Below, piece by piece: positions 17,655 to 30,835 of a DNA stretch of 64,000 nt (positions are counted from its first letter, which is position 1; every line of letters starts with the position of its first letter). The stretch comes from Malus domestica. Taxonomy: Eukaryota; Streptophyta; Magnoliopsida; Rosales; Rosaceae. Below the pieces are notes generated by a model. The model had not been told where the DNA came from. It did no database searches and saw only the letters and a program-made list of their open reading frames with translations. A program made the position numbers and the translations under genes. The DNA is taken from contig NC_091665.1 of assembly GCF_042453785.1 (NCBI RefSeq), forward strand, positions 30,777,001 to 30,841,000. Reading direction: 5' to 3'.

Positions 17655-20266
17655 CTATACCTGCGCCAGACCATTCCAGGGGGTTTCAAAATCAAACAAG
17701 AGTGAGTCTATAAAAGTCGGCTCGGGAGACAACATGTTCAGGTGAGATGCCATCGCATTATTTGATTCAGCCGGACTAGACTCGGCTTCAAAGAGCCAGC
17801 TTTCAAATTCGGTATCCAAACCATTGAAATTTGCGCCTTTGTTAGACTGCTCATTGACGGGAGCTGGCTCGGATACAGGCTCGGTGCTTTGAATTTCAGA
17901 AAGTTCAATGGGAGGCTGTTGCTGGATAGGAGGCGGCTGCTGAAACTGAGGCTGCCGAATGGGAGGTTGCTGGATGGGAGGTTGCTGAAATGGCGGCTGC
18001 TGAAGCGGAGGCTGCTGAACAGGAGGTTGCTGAATTGGAGGCTGCTGAATAGGAGGTTGCTGAATTGGAGGCCGCTGAATGTTTGGACTGGAAGTGTTAA
18101 CCCAGTTACAATCCGTAAAATCCAAATCTGTGACACTTACACCTAGATTACCTTGCAGACTAGAATTCTGACTCTGATTCCCATACTGATATACACCTTG
18201 ACTGGAATCCGGACTTGGTATCGCGTACTGACAAATAAATTGGCTATCATTTTGACTTTGATTCCCTTGCTGTTGAAAAGTTTGGCTGTAAATTGACTGG
18301 GGGATGGCCTGACTATATGTTTGGGGTTGGGAGGGCACTGTATTTCCAACGAAAGTGGTCATGGGCTGGGAGGCGTTCTGATGCACACTAGAATGAACAC
18401 CCTGCAACCACAAGGGGTTTCCGCCATTTGATGTTGCCATGGGAGTGGAAGTTCTGTTGTATATTAATGGAGTGGCACAACTACTGTTATTTGACGAAAC
18501 AAATGTACTTCGGTTCACAACAGCTCCTACTCTTTTGAACATTGAATGAGAAGAGACGGGGCCTAAATGACCAATATTTTGACCTCGGTTCCTCCCAACA
18601 ACATTAGTGTGTGCACCAAGCAACTGCTTAGAAACTGAACATGGTTGGACTTTGTTCTTAGGGACAAGATATTCTGGTTGGTGACTTCTGCTTGGAATTC
18701 TGATACTAGGCATGGTACGACCGGCTGAGGTGCAAGGGCGGACTGTAGCTGGCCTAGAGACCTGATTCTGTGGTAAAGAGTTGGGTGCCAACCGAATAAT
18801 ATTGAGAGGTGGAACTGGACTATGTTTAGTCGGTGCCAGATTGTTTGAAGCTGATAATGGTGCAGTTTTTGCTGTCTTGAAATCTTTTCTCAGTACTTTC
18901 CATGTCTCTTCTTTGTCCGTGGCATGACAATGATCAAAGTTGGAGCCTCTGGTGCTCCAGTGTACACATGGTGCCAGCGAGTCACAGACATAACAGTGAC
19001 ACTACAGTTTAGAAGGAAAAAAATAAGAAATCATAGTGATATATTGTCAAACTCAGGCAAGAAAATACTATTTGATGGAAATTCTATAAGCAACAGCTTG
19101 TAAGAGTGAACTCACAAGATCACAGTGGTTCTCGTGCCGGGTAGTTTTGAAAGGAAATTTGGCACAAAGATGTCGTGGATGAGGGTAGTCTCTACATGCT
19201 ACCTGCAACCAAAGAAATAAGATAAATTAAAACTGGAAAAGCAAAAGGTGCGTACATCCTTCTAAATAATACAAAAATTAAGGGATTAGACAATGTATGG
19301 TGCTGCGGTCCTGTACATGAGAAACAACTTTAACATAAGAAAATAATAACAGACTGAAAGATGAAGTGGCCAAGCAAGCAAACAACGCCAAATACAAGCT
19401 AAGCCAAGAAAAACCCACGATCCAAGGGGAACTTCTTTAAACCAATGGAACTTCAATATCAAGGTCACCAAAAACCAAGAAACGGGTTTTCACCGTAAAA
19501 CAAGACTATTAAGATAACTATGTCCGAAAAACAATAGCATCCAGAAACACCAAAGCTTGTGCTTCACAGACAATGGGGCAAAATTCAAAATATGTATAAA
19601 TCATTCAGATGCATCCACAAATAATTTTCCCTTACTAAAAAGGTAGTCCCAAAATTCATATGACAACAATATCATTAGCCTATCCCAAAAAATAATGCCA
19701 CAACGAATCAGTTTGGTACATTTTCATGGCAACCAACCAAACAGAGTTAAGCACAAGTCGAAAAATTATTAAGCTGCGATAACTACAACACTTCAGTTAA
19801 ATTAAATTTCTTTAACTCCTCCAATCAAACCAACAATAAAAAAACTTCCAAAGCATTTAGTTTTCTTTCTCTAACTTCCAATTCAGAGTAAACTAAAATT
19901 CATACTCGAACATAAATCGGGTCGAATTTATACCTGCCCCTTCTCCCCAACCACAAGCAACTCGTCGGAGCCGCTACCCGAATCCTCCACCACCGAAACC
20001 GGCTTATCCGGGTCACCGTCCAAGACCACACAATCATCGTCCACATCCGCCACCGTCCGTTTGGAAGACTTTTTACTGGGCTTGGAGTTGACCTCACTAA
20101 TCACCACAACGTCATCGGAATCATCATCATCGTCATCATCGTCATCATCGGTTACCTTGTCGACAGATTCCAGAAGGTCCGATACCCAATCAAAGTTGTC
20201 CTCCTCATCCAGGTCGGTCCAGCCCAGTTCGTCATCGGAGCTTATGTAGATTGGACCCGGATCCAT
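17655..20266 (-). CDS. RPM1-interacting protein 13 (RIN13)-like, 3 exons
   Basis: Exons (minus): 19934-20266, 19116-19202, 17655-19001, joining in frame to 588 residues. The N-terminus is very acidic with a run of about ten Asp near residue 40. A Cys/His-rich block at about residues 112-175 (VACRDYPHPRHLCAKFPF, ENHCDLCHCYVCDSLAPC, DHCHATDKEETW) looks like a metal-binding fold and is the part I recall from RIN13-annotated plant proteins. The long third exon is low-complexity and rich in Asn, Ser, Gln and Pro, with a QQPPI repeat, and ends in an acidic segment. Arabidopsis RIN13 binds the RPM1 resistance protein and positively affects its defence output; whether this protein does so is inference. 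The DENN neighbour supports the call through gene order. Confidence 0.75.
17925..18085 (-). repeat. Pro/Gln minisatellite inside the RIN13-like exon 3
   Basis: About ten units of 15 bp encode QQPPI or near variants. The unit is a multiple of three, so length changes keep the frame. Confidence 0.85.
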
Positions 20267-21636
20267 CGCTGATTGAAGTTCACAGACTAGGGTTTGAAGA
20301 AAAACTTGAACTTTTTCTTGACCTGGAAAATCCGAGGCATGGTTGTGAAGAAAGAAGCGAATGAATCATACGGGAAGCCAATGCTCGAACCACATGAAAA
20401 TGGGCAAGCCTTGGATTTCCGGGAAAATTTCCAGAATTTCCCGGGAAAATTTCTGTAAAGGGGAAGTTGAAGGGTGGAGGAAGCGCATTTAGGGTTTTGA
20501 ATTGAGCGAGACAGAGAAAAATATTAGGGTTTAAAATGGATCGCCGAACTTGGCGGAGAGAGAGAGAAAGAAAGAGAGAGAGAGAGAGAGAGGAGAGAGA
20601 AACTGATGAGGAGTGAGAAGTGACTCAGCTCCTCATAAGTCGTTTTACATCAACCCATGAAGAAGGTTAGGGATATTGTTGGAATTTGCGGTCTTGTGAG
20701 GGGCATTTTTTGGAACCAAGAAGGAAGTACACAATTTTGTTTCGACCCACTTTTACGGCTACGAATGAGTCATGCAGGCCTTGTGGTCGTGGTTCGTGGA
20801 AGGTATGACGATGGGCTTGAATTGATTGATTGCAAGCCTGCTAAAGTTGCCCAATTGGAGGGATCTCGTTTGTATATGTGTGACCGCACAAACACGTAGA
20901 TCGTACGTCCGACACCTATGTTTATTTTACGTACAAATTTATTAGAAAACTCAAAGATACGAGTGTATTGCGTAGACAATCGGTGGGCTGGGCTGCATGA
21001 TGAATTTGTTGAGAGTATAAATTTCACACCAGTAAGAAAAAATTTATGTGTTTATAACGAGGTGGGATGGGCTGCATGATGGATTCCTGATTGCCCCCAA
21101 CTCATGAACTTTCAGTTCCCACCTCCCAACATTGAAGTTAAGACGAATTTAAATCACATTATTACTAGTCTCATTGTGAAGCTTAGCTCACCTCCGCCCC
21201 CGGAAATAACATCATTTGTTAAAAAAAAATTCTCCAAAAAGAAGAGTTGGATTCCATTTTTCATGTGGCCCCTACACATTCTTGATTTTTTTATATATCT
21301 TAGTAAACATTAAAATAATCCGTAATCGAAATCAAACTTTTTTTTTTCATTCTGATTACTATGCGTAAACCCCTAAATGTAAATGAGTAAAATATATTTA
21401 GCTACCCCTTTACTGTTCACGGGCGGTGGATCGGGTGGGGATCCACGCATGATTAAAATTAAAATTAATCCGCGTAGGTAGTAGGTTCAATGCTTAATCA
21501 TTCTTTTTAATCACTAATTAACTTTTGTTTATGAGAATCTTTCCCATAAAAGTCTCATTGACTCACTTGTCTTTGTAATCAACGGCTCCAGAATCGCGCG
21601 CCTAAAGACGATTTTAATAAGCAAGTACCAAGAAAA
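20267..21636. other. RIN13-like upstream region and gene-free DNA
   Basis: A GA microsatellite is at about 20555-20603, upstream of the RIN13-like gene. Short ORFs around 20657-20899 and 21104-21313 show no family resemblance and no coding-like composition. Confidence 0.35.
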
Positions 21637-21810
21637 GGAATTGGATCCTTTCTGAGACAAAGTCTTGGAATCTTCCTGATCGGACAATACAGATTGTTAG
21701 ATTTTAATCTAACGACTACATATAGGAGGTCTTTTTAAAATTATAATAATTATAGTCGTTGAGTCAAAATTCAATAATCCATATTGTTCGGAATAAGAGG
21801 ATCCAATTCC
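21637..21810. mobile_element. Small Mutator-like MITE
   Basis: The ends are inverted copies starting GGAATTGGATCC, and the inverted similarity goes on inward (GGACAATACAGATT against GAACAATATGGATT). Flanking 9-bp segments CCAAGAAAA and CCGAGAAAA match at 8 of 9 positions, which fits a Mutator-type target duplication. The length is about 174 bp and there is no coding capacity. Confidence 0.65.
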
Positions 21811-23939
21811 CCGAGAAAAAGGCACGTGCTGATCTGTACAACCTAGAAGGATTTCCCGCGACTAATTATTAATTTATTTTATTTAAATCGGTGCATATTC
21901 GACGGTCAGGATCGTAACACCATCGCATCGCAACGGTTTTTCGATTTCCGGACCCACTGCATTAACAGTTTGTCTTGTGGAAGTGGGGTACTTTCTGCAT
22001 GCGACACGTTGGATCTCAAAGTCATAATGCACTTTCTCGTTATTGGAAGTTATTGCAATTATGATACTTTCCATTTTTTACTATAATTTCGTTTTAGGCC
22101 TCAAGGTTTCTGATAATATCATAAACACACCCGTTACTTTCTCATTCGTCATACACATACATTTTAATGTCAAACACGTGTTAGATTGTCTTATTAGTGG
22201 CTAAAACTTCCGTATTCAATTTATTTCATCTCAGTTCAAACTCTCATCTTCCCTTAAAATAGTTTAGAGTAAAAATATCGCTTCTATTAAAAAAAATTGT
22301 ATTACTATTTAAGAGAACATTCTTTATGATTATTGTATCGTTGAAAGTTGTTTTGCTACAACAAAATAGATAGTTGGGAAGTACTTGTGTCATAATTTGT
22401 TTTATAGTTAACTATAGTCGAAGTTATAATAATAAATAAATAAATTAGTTATAATTAAGTCAAGTTAAGAATTCAGCTCTCTTTCATTGCAACTAAAAAT
22501 AATTACTTGATGTTATGTATTTGTGGTCTCATAACTTACCAAAATTAAATCATGTAACTTTTCTCTATGTATTAGAGTGAAAAACACCACACATAATTTT
22601 CTAAGCCAACTGCTCATCCATATTAGTTTCACATAATTTGTACTAGGTCGATTCCATTTTAGCAACCTACCTTTTTCTTTGTTTTATAGGAATAAAGAGT
22701 TTTATTGAATTACTATAAGATAATATATAAATAGTAAAACGGGTAGCCAAATAATTAATCAAATTCAAATGTGAAAATCATAAATAAAAGTATAATCTTA
22801 ATTAAAAGACTCGTTCTCTAAAGTTAATTACAATACAAATAAAAAAAGAAACAAAAGAGAACATAAAACAGTTTCTTAGAAAGTAACTTGAAAAGCTAAG
22901 ACAAAATTCAATTTTTCGTGGGATAGTTCAGTAGTTTGAGACGAATATCAAATCTGTATTTCACATGATGTGTCCTGAATTCGACATTAAATGGCAATGG
23001 CAAGTGAGGAATGCAAAAGCATGGATAATATATAGGTAATTATAATATTGTTCATAATTTCAATACCTTTTTTTCAAAACTATTTTTGTTTCCGTTCTTT
23101 TGTCCCGATAAGAAAACTGAAAAAGTCTGGATGGTGCAATAGGGAAATATGTAAAAATCAAGGGGTGGTTTCTGATATTCTCTGAGTTTCGATTTCTACC
23201 TGAGCTGTCCTTCTCCCTTGTGTTCATGTCTGATATTCACAGACCTCTTCCTAAATAAATACTTCCTCTCCTCTCTTTTTATACAACCCCATTCCAAATT
23301 TAGCAACTCTCTCTCTCTCTCCCCTCAATCTGAAGATCAATACATTTGAAACCAAAGAAAAAAAGGTACTATATTTCTCAAATCCCAGAGTGATATGATT
23401 TTTTATTAATTTGCATCATTGTATTTAATTTTCTCATGCCAGTTACCATCCAATATGCCCCTTCATCTTCTGTTTCAGTTACAAATCAATGAAACCATGA
23501 TGCCATTTTCACAAATTTTGAAATACATTTGAATTCATAAATGCTCGATTTTTTGCCCTTTCATTTCTCTGCATTTTAATCGTGTTTATATTAAATTTTG
23601 TGTTTTGCTTCGTATTCTATTGGGATTTTCCAGAGTGTGTATTGTTTGCCTGATTAAAAAGTTCAAAACTTGCGGATTTTGTGAGTAGATTGAATGCTTC
23701 TGTGATCCGGGTTTTCGCGAAATCGAGGATCAAACACATTTAAGGAGAGAATCGTTTCGGATTTTGTGTTGTTTTTTTGCATCTGGGCCTTGTTATTGTG
23801 TGTTGGCATGTTGTAGGAGCTATAAGAAGTAGTGAAATGGGTTGAATGTATGCTGGTTTGGGATTTTTTAAGCAATGGAGCGATGGAGTATTAATTCGGT
23901 GAAATGAGCATTTTACGAAGATGAGATAAGGGTTTTAAA
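21811..23939 (+). other. AT-rich intergenic DNA leading into the DENN gene promoter and leader
   Basis: No gene is seen from 21811 to about 23250. A TATA-like TTTTTATACAACC is at about 23276-23289, followed by a CT-rich stretch near 23308-23325 that fits a transcript leader. A GT at 23366 after AAAAAAG could be the donor of a 5' UTR intron whose acceptor lies before the DENN start at 23940; this is inferred only. Confidence 0.4.
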
Positions 23940-26900
23940 ATGGAGGGTAAAGAAGATGCCGAAGCATACGAAGAGCAGCCTCCGTCGCCTATTCAGGTTT
24001 TGCAGGAAATATCTGAGGAGGCACTTAAAGTGGCAGGGGAGACACTGCAAAATGTGGTCCCGGGTAATTCGAGCATGCCACCATTGGCACCGGGGCATAG
24101 GCGCTCCCGAAGTGAAATTGTAACTACGGGACACAGACGGAGCAATAGCTTCCAGAAATTGAAAAATCAGATGCAGAGGGCGTGGAGATGGGGTGGAAAT
24201 TCGCGGGATGATTTGCGGTTGGCTTTCAATCCTGAGGTTTTGGCAAACCAAAAACGTCAGTGGTATCAGCTTCACTCCAAATCAAAGGTACTCTTGCTAT
24301 GGGATTGCTTGATACATTGTTACTTACACAAAAAGGAAAAGAGAAAACAGAACTTTATTACTCGAGAATTTCATGCTATCGAGTAATAGTAAATTCGGTG
24401 GGTTTATACTATTGTGTAAGAAAGTTACCTTTTTTCGGATACTTTGTACATGAATATAGATATAGGATTTTTGATTGCATAGTTAGACATCGAAACTGGA
24501 AAAAGCAAATGATTAAATATAGTGATCCATATGAAAATCTTGGAACCAGTTTCCCCAGTGATGCTTGAATGTTATTGCTTAATAAAGCTCTGTTCTTGAT
24601 CGGTTTAATTGTCTGTCTAATTAACTAAAGTTTATGATTATGATCTTCTAGGGCCATATAAGATATACCGAGCCAACTTCACTCTTTGAGCATTTTATTA
24701 TTGCGGGGCTTCATCCGGATGCTAACCTTGAAACTGTGGAGGATGCATTTGTTAAAAGAAAGAAATGGGAGATGGAGATGATAAACTCTGGAATTGTTGA
24801 CCTTAAATTGCTACAGCAGCGGGGACCTCCAATTCCTACATTAGAACCTCAGGTTGAGTGTATAACTGCATAAGAAGTTCCCTGGGACTTTGTTTTCTCT
24901 TCTGGCATGCAATGATAATTTATATGTTTCCTGAATGTTTTACTGGACCTACAGATACTTTTCAAATATCCTCCTGGGAAGCGTCTAGATATGCGTTTGA
25001 AAGATTTAGCTTCCTTTTGTTTTCCTGGAGGGGTTAAGGTTTGATATTGCTTCTTTTCCACAATTCTAAGTTCGATCATTAAACTTGTATTCATTTAACA
25101 GTTTTGTTGTATTGATGTAATTCTACGTGGTTCTCATATGTGGATTATCACATTACAGGCACGGTTAATGGAGAAGACTCCATCACTAAGTGATTTAAAT
25201 CAAGTTGTTTACGGACAGGTACACGGAAATGTCTCTTGTAATCTATGACATATATATTCCTCTCACCCTTGCAATTTGTCTTTGTTTTATCTTGTGAATT
25301 AACACAACTTCTTGCTTGTTGGATGGTTTGAACTTGCCTCTTTCACAATTTTGTCGTAGCAGGGTTTGCGTTCACAATCTAGGTACTAATAACAAAGTAA
25401 CATAAATACTGTATGAGAAAACTATAGCCTTTAGCCTTTTCATAGCCTTTTCGTTGTACTTTGCTATCTGCATTTTCTTTTTCTACAAAGATAACCATGT
25501 GAAAAACAAAAGAATACAAAGTGTAACTGGTATTGACCAATGGAGAAATAGGTGCCACAAAATTACCTTTTCCTTTTTATTCTTCCTCACTCCTATACCA
25601 GCATCTAGAGCTAAACAGTTAGGAAATGAGCCAACAACGTGCAGTCCATGTCCATCTTGCACGTGGAAAGGCAAACATATATGTAGATGGAGAAACGTCG
25701 GTTTAGCCCCAACCTGCACTTTTAAAACTAATAAAGAAGTAGGGTAACAAGGATATAGGTTTCGAACATGAGACCTCAGGGAGATACAGCTCTGATATTA
25801 CCATTGAATGTCAGAAGATAAAACGAGATCAATCTTGTTTTAAAATGTGTTTTTAAGTTTATTAGTTTAATCAGTCATGTGTAGGCTGGGGAAATCATTG
25901 GAGTCATCTCCATTTAGAGTTTGCAGATTGATTTGCCACTTTATGTTTCATCTCATTATTGTTAATATTATATAAAATATATAAATATAAAACACAGATT
26001 GCACTCTAATTACGGGTATTCTCAACAGGAGCATTTAGGAAAAGATGATTTATCATTTATTTTCTCACTCAAGGTATCTTATGCCTTTTTTTATCCCCTT
26101 TGAAGATTTTTACTACCTTTTTTTTATCCCCTTTGAAGATTTTTACTACCTTTGTAGCACACACGGTTACTAAAAAGGTAATACCCTTTGATCAGGTGGC
26201 AGACAATGCAACACTTTATGGTGTTTGCCTACACGTGTCAGAAATTGTTCAGAGGCCTCCTGCTATCTTAGGCATCTCATCACCTAATTCTCATTCGATG
26301 GGAGGACTCTTCCGATTTTTGGTTTCTGCGCCTCGATGCTACTGTGTGCTATCCAGAGTTCCTTTTTTTGAGTTACACTACGAGATGCTGAATAGGTGAG
26401 ATGTAGTTTTAGTTTCTCTATAACTTGTGAGTATCGCATATACATTTCAAAATCTTCTTTATCCTTGTAAAAATCAATGCATTTCACCGCTTTTACTTAC
26501 TTGGATGCAGTATCGTTCAACAGGAGCGTCTGAAGCGAATCACACAATTTGCTAGTGAAATGGCACTTACTGATTTTGTCCCTACATTGCCCAATGTACA
26601 AGATAATGATGATGAGTCCCCCGAGAGGGAGTCTTTTGATAATTGGATGGACTCTGCAATACCAGTTGACAGTCCAATTGCCCTTACAGCTGCCAGTGCA
26701 GGAATTAGACTGGACGATGAGACTCCACCTTCTTCACTCAAGATATGGGAACTGCAGTCCCCTGAAAGTGTCTCAGCTAGTGAGAGTTCAGATTTTAGTC
26801 AAGTACGGTATTTAGACAAGGATGGTAGAAAGGATTCACAATGTTCTGATGACTATGGTTTTGAGGTCTCAGAAACTCGTTCGGAAGCTTCAGAAAGAAT

Positions 26901-29900
26901 ATGCGGAAACTATGGAAATGACCATACTTTTTCAGAGGTTGGGACATCTTTCTCCTCCAGAAATCGCACGTTTGAGAGTCTTGGGAGTGCTGAATCTGTA
27001 TTTAGGTGGTAAATACATTGCTAATTATTTGATTTGTCATTTTGTGCCTTAAAACATAAATTAATTGATTTCATTTTTCAGAAATGGCCATACTTCTCCA
27101 GAGGTTGGGCCATCTTTCTCTTCCAGGAACCGCACATTGGAGCGTCTTGGCAGTTCCGAATCTTTGTTCAGGTGGTCAATATATGGCTATCTTACATTTG
27201 ATTTATCATTTTATGCTTAATACATAAATTAATAGGTTTTTTTAATATGCGCTGTTATATGAGATTAAGTAGTACTTGAAATAGCTCCGTTATTGTTTCG
27301 CTCTTAATTCTTTATGTCATGTAAAATTACTTGATGGTTCTCGCCCTTGTTACCATATACGTACAACTTCAATAATCTATTATTATCTTTGGCAGTCCAG
27401 CTAGAAGCATGGTATCGGAGGATGAAGACGATGACCTTTTCTCGACTTGTGAGAAAGAGTTTGGTGATGAACTGATAATGGAATGGGCTAGGGTGAGTAT
27501 ATCGACACTGTCAATCTCACTCATTTTATTTTTCCCCATAAGTGATAATTTGATTTCCGTTTGACAGTTATTTTTGTATCAACTCTCTATGATAGGAGAA
27601 CAAGAACGATTTGTTACAGATTGTTTGTGGTTTTCATGCTCTGCCTCTCCCACAACGAGGAAGTGAATTATCGTTTCTACCTCTTGAACATCTTCAAGCT
27701 ACTGAGTATAGGCGACCTCCAGTAGCTGCTCTTGGTTTTGATGAGAATAGTTTAGATTCATTTCAAGATCCTGGGGTATTTCTTAGGCCTCTTTCTCTCT
27801 CTCTAAATTTTATTGTATTCTTTAGTATTGACTCAACTTACTTCACTTGGTTAAAGGTCGATGTTATGCTAGCTGCTGCTGAAGAAGCGCTTGCACTATC
27901 AATATGGACAACTGCAACAATCTGCCGAGTTCTCTCCCTTGAAAGTGTAAGCTCAGTTGTTTGGCTTGAGTCCAGCTGTGTTAAGATTGTAAATTCCTTT
28001 TACCATTTGGTCCAGATTTATTTTAAGCAATATTTATTCACATCATGTGATGTAATGGTTCTACATTTTTCCTTTGATTCAAGTCCACTGTGAGACTGAA
28101 AGTTTTAAATCCCGTACAGCCACTGAAAGTTCTAACCTAACTGCATATTTCCATGTGGGCTCACTTTTCTCCTTTGAAAAAGAGTCTCTTTTTCTCCCTC
28201 ACCCCCTTTATAGTAAATATTGTTGTCTACTCTTGGTGATTCATTGGGGGTGTTTTTGCCAGATTTTATCATTGCTTACGGGAGTATTACTAGAAAAACA
28301 AGTGGTAATAGTGTGTCCGAATCTGGTAAGTAATTGTTTGTATTGGAGTTACGTGCATCAATCCTGAGAGCACTTTTTATTTTCAGAGTTTGAACATTTG
28401 ACACTTCAATCAATGCAGGGTGTGCTATCAGCTACAGTATTATCTCTCATTCCCATGATTCGTCCATTTCAATGGCAGAGTTTAATGCTTCCTGTAAGTT
28501 CGATATTATTGCTGAATGTAAAATATTTTCTTATAGGTATAACCTTGTTAATTATTGAAGCAATATCATTGATGATGTCCTGAAATGTATGTTTTTCTCT
28601 AAGTTTCTTAAATATCTTCAGGTTCTACCAGGGAAAATGCTTGACTTTCTTGACGCCCCAGTTCCATTTATTGTGAGTTTTGTTTCATTTTTATAGTTGT
28701 ATTTGTATAAATGTATTGCATCGTATTACTTTCTCTCAGACCCATGTTCGACATTCTTCGATCAAGGTTCTAAAAGACGCTAGGTGCTAGTCAGGCGGCG
28801 GACTGGGGCCTAGCACCTAGGCGGACTAGGCGGATTTAAGTAAATCTATTATATTTCGTGTAAATAAATGTCTGTTTATACTTAAAATATATATAATTTC
28901 ATCATAAACTACAAAATAGAATGACATATATATTATGAAGTATTGGAACATAATGAAAACATGGGGGAACAAGCATATAATGTATGTTCATTTGAGTATT
29001 CAACAAGTCTTTTACAATTTATTGAAAAAAAAAATGCAAAATGAAAGTTACATATTTTCTGTCTAAGTGAGTTGCAACCTAGGCGGGTCTGGGCAAGCTA
29101 GGCGGGTGCCTAGACGGTCTAGGCACCCTTTCTTAATTTTCAAACGCCTAGGCATTAATCAGGGCGATAGTCAGCCGTCTAGCGCCTAGGTGGGGCCTAG
29201 GCGGTGCTAGGCGGGGATTTTTAGAACAGTGTCTAGGATTCACTCTCTCTTCCAAGTGAGGTGCTAAAACTGTGCTAGTATGTGCGGTTAACTTTAAGGC
29301 TTGATCAAACGCAGTTCCTTGCTTTGCTTGGATATTATGTATTCACGAAGCCAGAATCCTAAATGGGATGTCATCTCCAAATTCATATATTTCTTAGGCA
29401 GTTACAACATTCTGCATACAATTTTTCTCTTTAATTAGTTTAGTTTACATATTACTCAGTCTTGAATATTTGATTTTGATCAGCATGTACTATTTATGAA
29501 CTAGGCTCTGAAGTGAAGTGGTAATCCTGTCAAGTATTACCCTGTAGAACTCTTATGATGGTCTTAATTCTCGGAAATTCTATTTTGTGCCTAAATGTTA
29601 TTACTTTCTGGTATATATAGGAAATCCTAATTTTATTGCCAGACAATTCATGTTTCAAGTTCTAGCTTAAATTTCGAGGGTTCTAAGAAAACTACCGTCA
29701 TTAGTTTTAGTTTAATTTTCTTTGTGCTCTTATCATATGACAGACTGGGATACAACAGTTTCCTGCAGACCTGAAGAGGAAAACATCGGATCCTGTTCAA
29801 GTTAATGTGCAAAAGGATCAGGTTTCTTTTATTCTCATTTAGTTTTTTCTGCTATTTTTTCCTTACCAATGGCTTATAAAGAGGTAGATGGTCTCTAGAA

Positions 29901-30835
29901 CACTATGGAAGATCTTTGAACTCCTGCGTGTCCAAGTTTGAATCAAGCAATGAATTCTAGAATACCTTTTTTCTTTTAGGGTTATCTCTTCAGAACTACA
30001 GAATGCTCAGTTTTTTCTCGATGCTACCTTCGAGGAATTGCTACGTATTTTACAGTTTTCAGTAATTTCCAGCACTTTTTCATATTAAGAATAACTATTG
30101 TACTTACTGTTACTTTGTTGTTCGTGCAGGTGAAAATGTGTCATTTGCCGTCACTTCCAAGACATAAAGATCTAGCCACTGAATTAGGGCCCATCCATGC
30201 TAGACTGTCATGTGAAGGTTCATTTGCTAAAAAGCATCCTGTATATAGGTGCAACGAAGTGCAGGTTTACTGTCATACTTGCATGCTTACTGCTTCTGCT
30301 GGATTTACACTTGGAAACTTCATATTAGCAGTTCGACACTTTTACTAGTTGTGAATGCGAAATATATATTGTTCCTACACGTTTCAGGTCGAAGCTGCAG
30401 GTCAGTTTTTGGAAGTCATGAAGAACTACATGGAGTCACTTTGTTCAGATCTAAGGTCTTACACAATAACGAGTGTACAATCAAACAGTGACAGGGTAGA
30501 GAAACTAACACCGTAGTTTCTATATTCCTAAAAGTCCTCAGGGGACCTGGTTTGTTAACTTTTTGACATGTAAATCTTTTACTGTCCTTTCAGGTTTCTT
30601 TACTTCTTAAAGAGAGCTTTATCGATTCCTTTCCTAGCAAGGACAGGCAATTTATCAAGGTAACTTACAATCCTCTCTAAACTTCTCTTGGATGTTTCGT
30701 TTGTACCCTGAAGCCATGTCACCCGTCTTTTATTTCATTTGCAATCTGTGGCTTGTGCAGTTATTTGTGGACACGCAGATGTTCACTGTTCTATCCGACT
30801 CTCGTTTGTCAAGCTTTGAGAACGGTGGCTCCTAA
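23940..30835 (+). CDS. DENN (AEX-3) domain protein, 19 exons
   Basis: Exons: 23940-24287, 24652-24852, 24955-25038, 25159-25218, 26029-26073, 26196-26395, 26511-27005, 27082-27171, 27396-27492, 27596-27775, 27857-27946, 28263-28325, 28419-28493, 28622-28672, 29744-29821, 30130-30264, 30388-30495, 30594-30659, 30761-30835. All borders are GT-AG and the sum is 846 residues without a break. DENN proteins are exchange factors for Rab GTPases in membrane traffic. The upstream DENN part spans about residues 120-320 (FEHFIIAGLHP, LYGVCLHVSEIV, YCVLSRVPFFELHYEML). A Ser-rich acidic linker covers about 325-530. The core DENN runs about 550-700 (LSLLTGVLLEKQVVIVCPNL, SLIPMIRPFQWQSLMLP, FLDAPVPFI) and the dDENN part to the end (VYRCNEVQ, FIDSFPSKDRQFIKLFVDTQMF). 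The N-terminus has basic RRS repeats. Exon 8 is a tandem copy of the end of exon 7. Intron 14 hosts a hAT element. The specific Rab partner is unknown. Confidence 0.94.
26916..27240 (+). repeat. Tandem duplication of an exon plus its intron in the DENN gene
   Basis: Copy 1 (about 26916-27081) and copy 2 (27082 to about 27240) match in coding sequence (HTFSEVGTSFSSRNRTFESL against HTSPEVGPSFSSRNRTLERL), in the donor (AGGTGGT), and in the start of the intron. The duplicated exon is 90 bp and adds 30 residues in frame. Confidence 0.88.
28763..29231. mobile_element. Non-autonomous hAT-like element, copy 1 (in DENN intron 14)
   Basis: It starts CAAGGTTCTAAAAG and ends TTTTTAGAACAGTG, so the terminal inverted repeats share GTTCTAAAA. 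The flanks TCTTCGAT and TCTAGGAT match at 6 of 8, a worn 8-bp target duplication. Both ends are packed with CCTAGGCGG-type repeats and the centre is AT-rich. It carries no ORF. Confidence 0.75.

Noticed and set aside
17738-18146. Open frames overlapping the RIN13-like exon 3
   Set aside because: Shadows of the Pro/Gln repeat read in other frames.
20657-20899. 80-codon ORF as a gene
   Set aside because: No family resemblance, no clear promoter or splice context, and composition like the flanks.
25454-25747. 97-codon ORF in DENN intron 4
   Set aside because: Lies wholly within an intron bordered by good splice sites and shows no known motif; probably chance or an old repeat.
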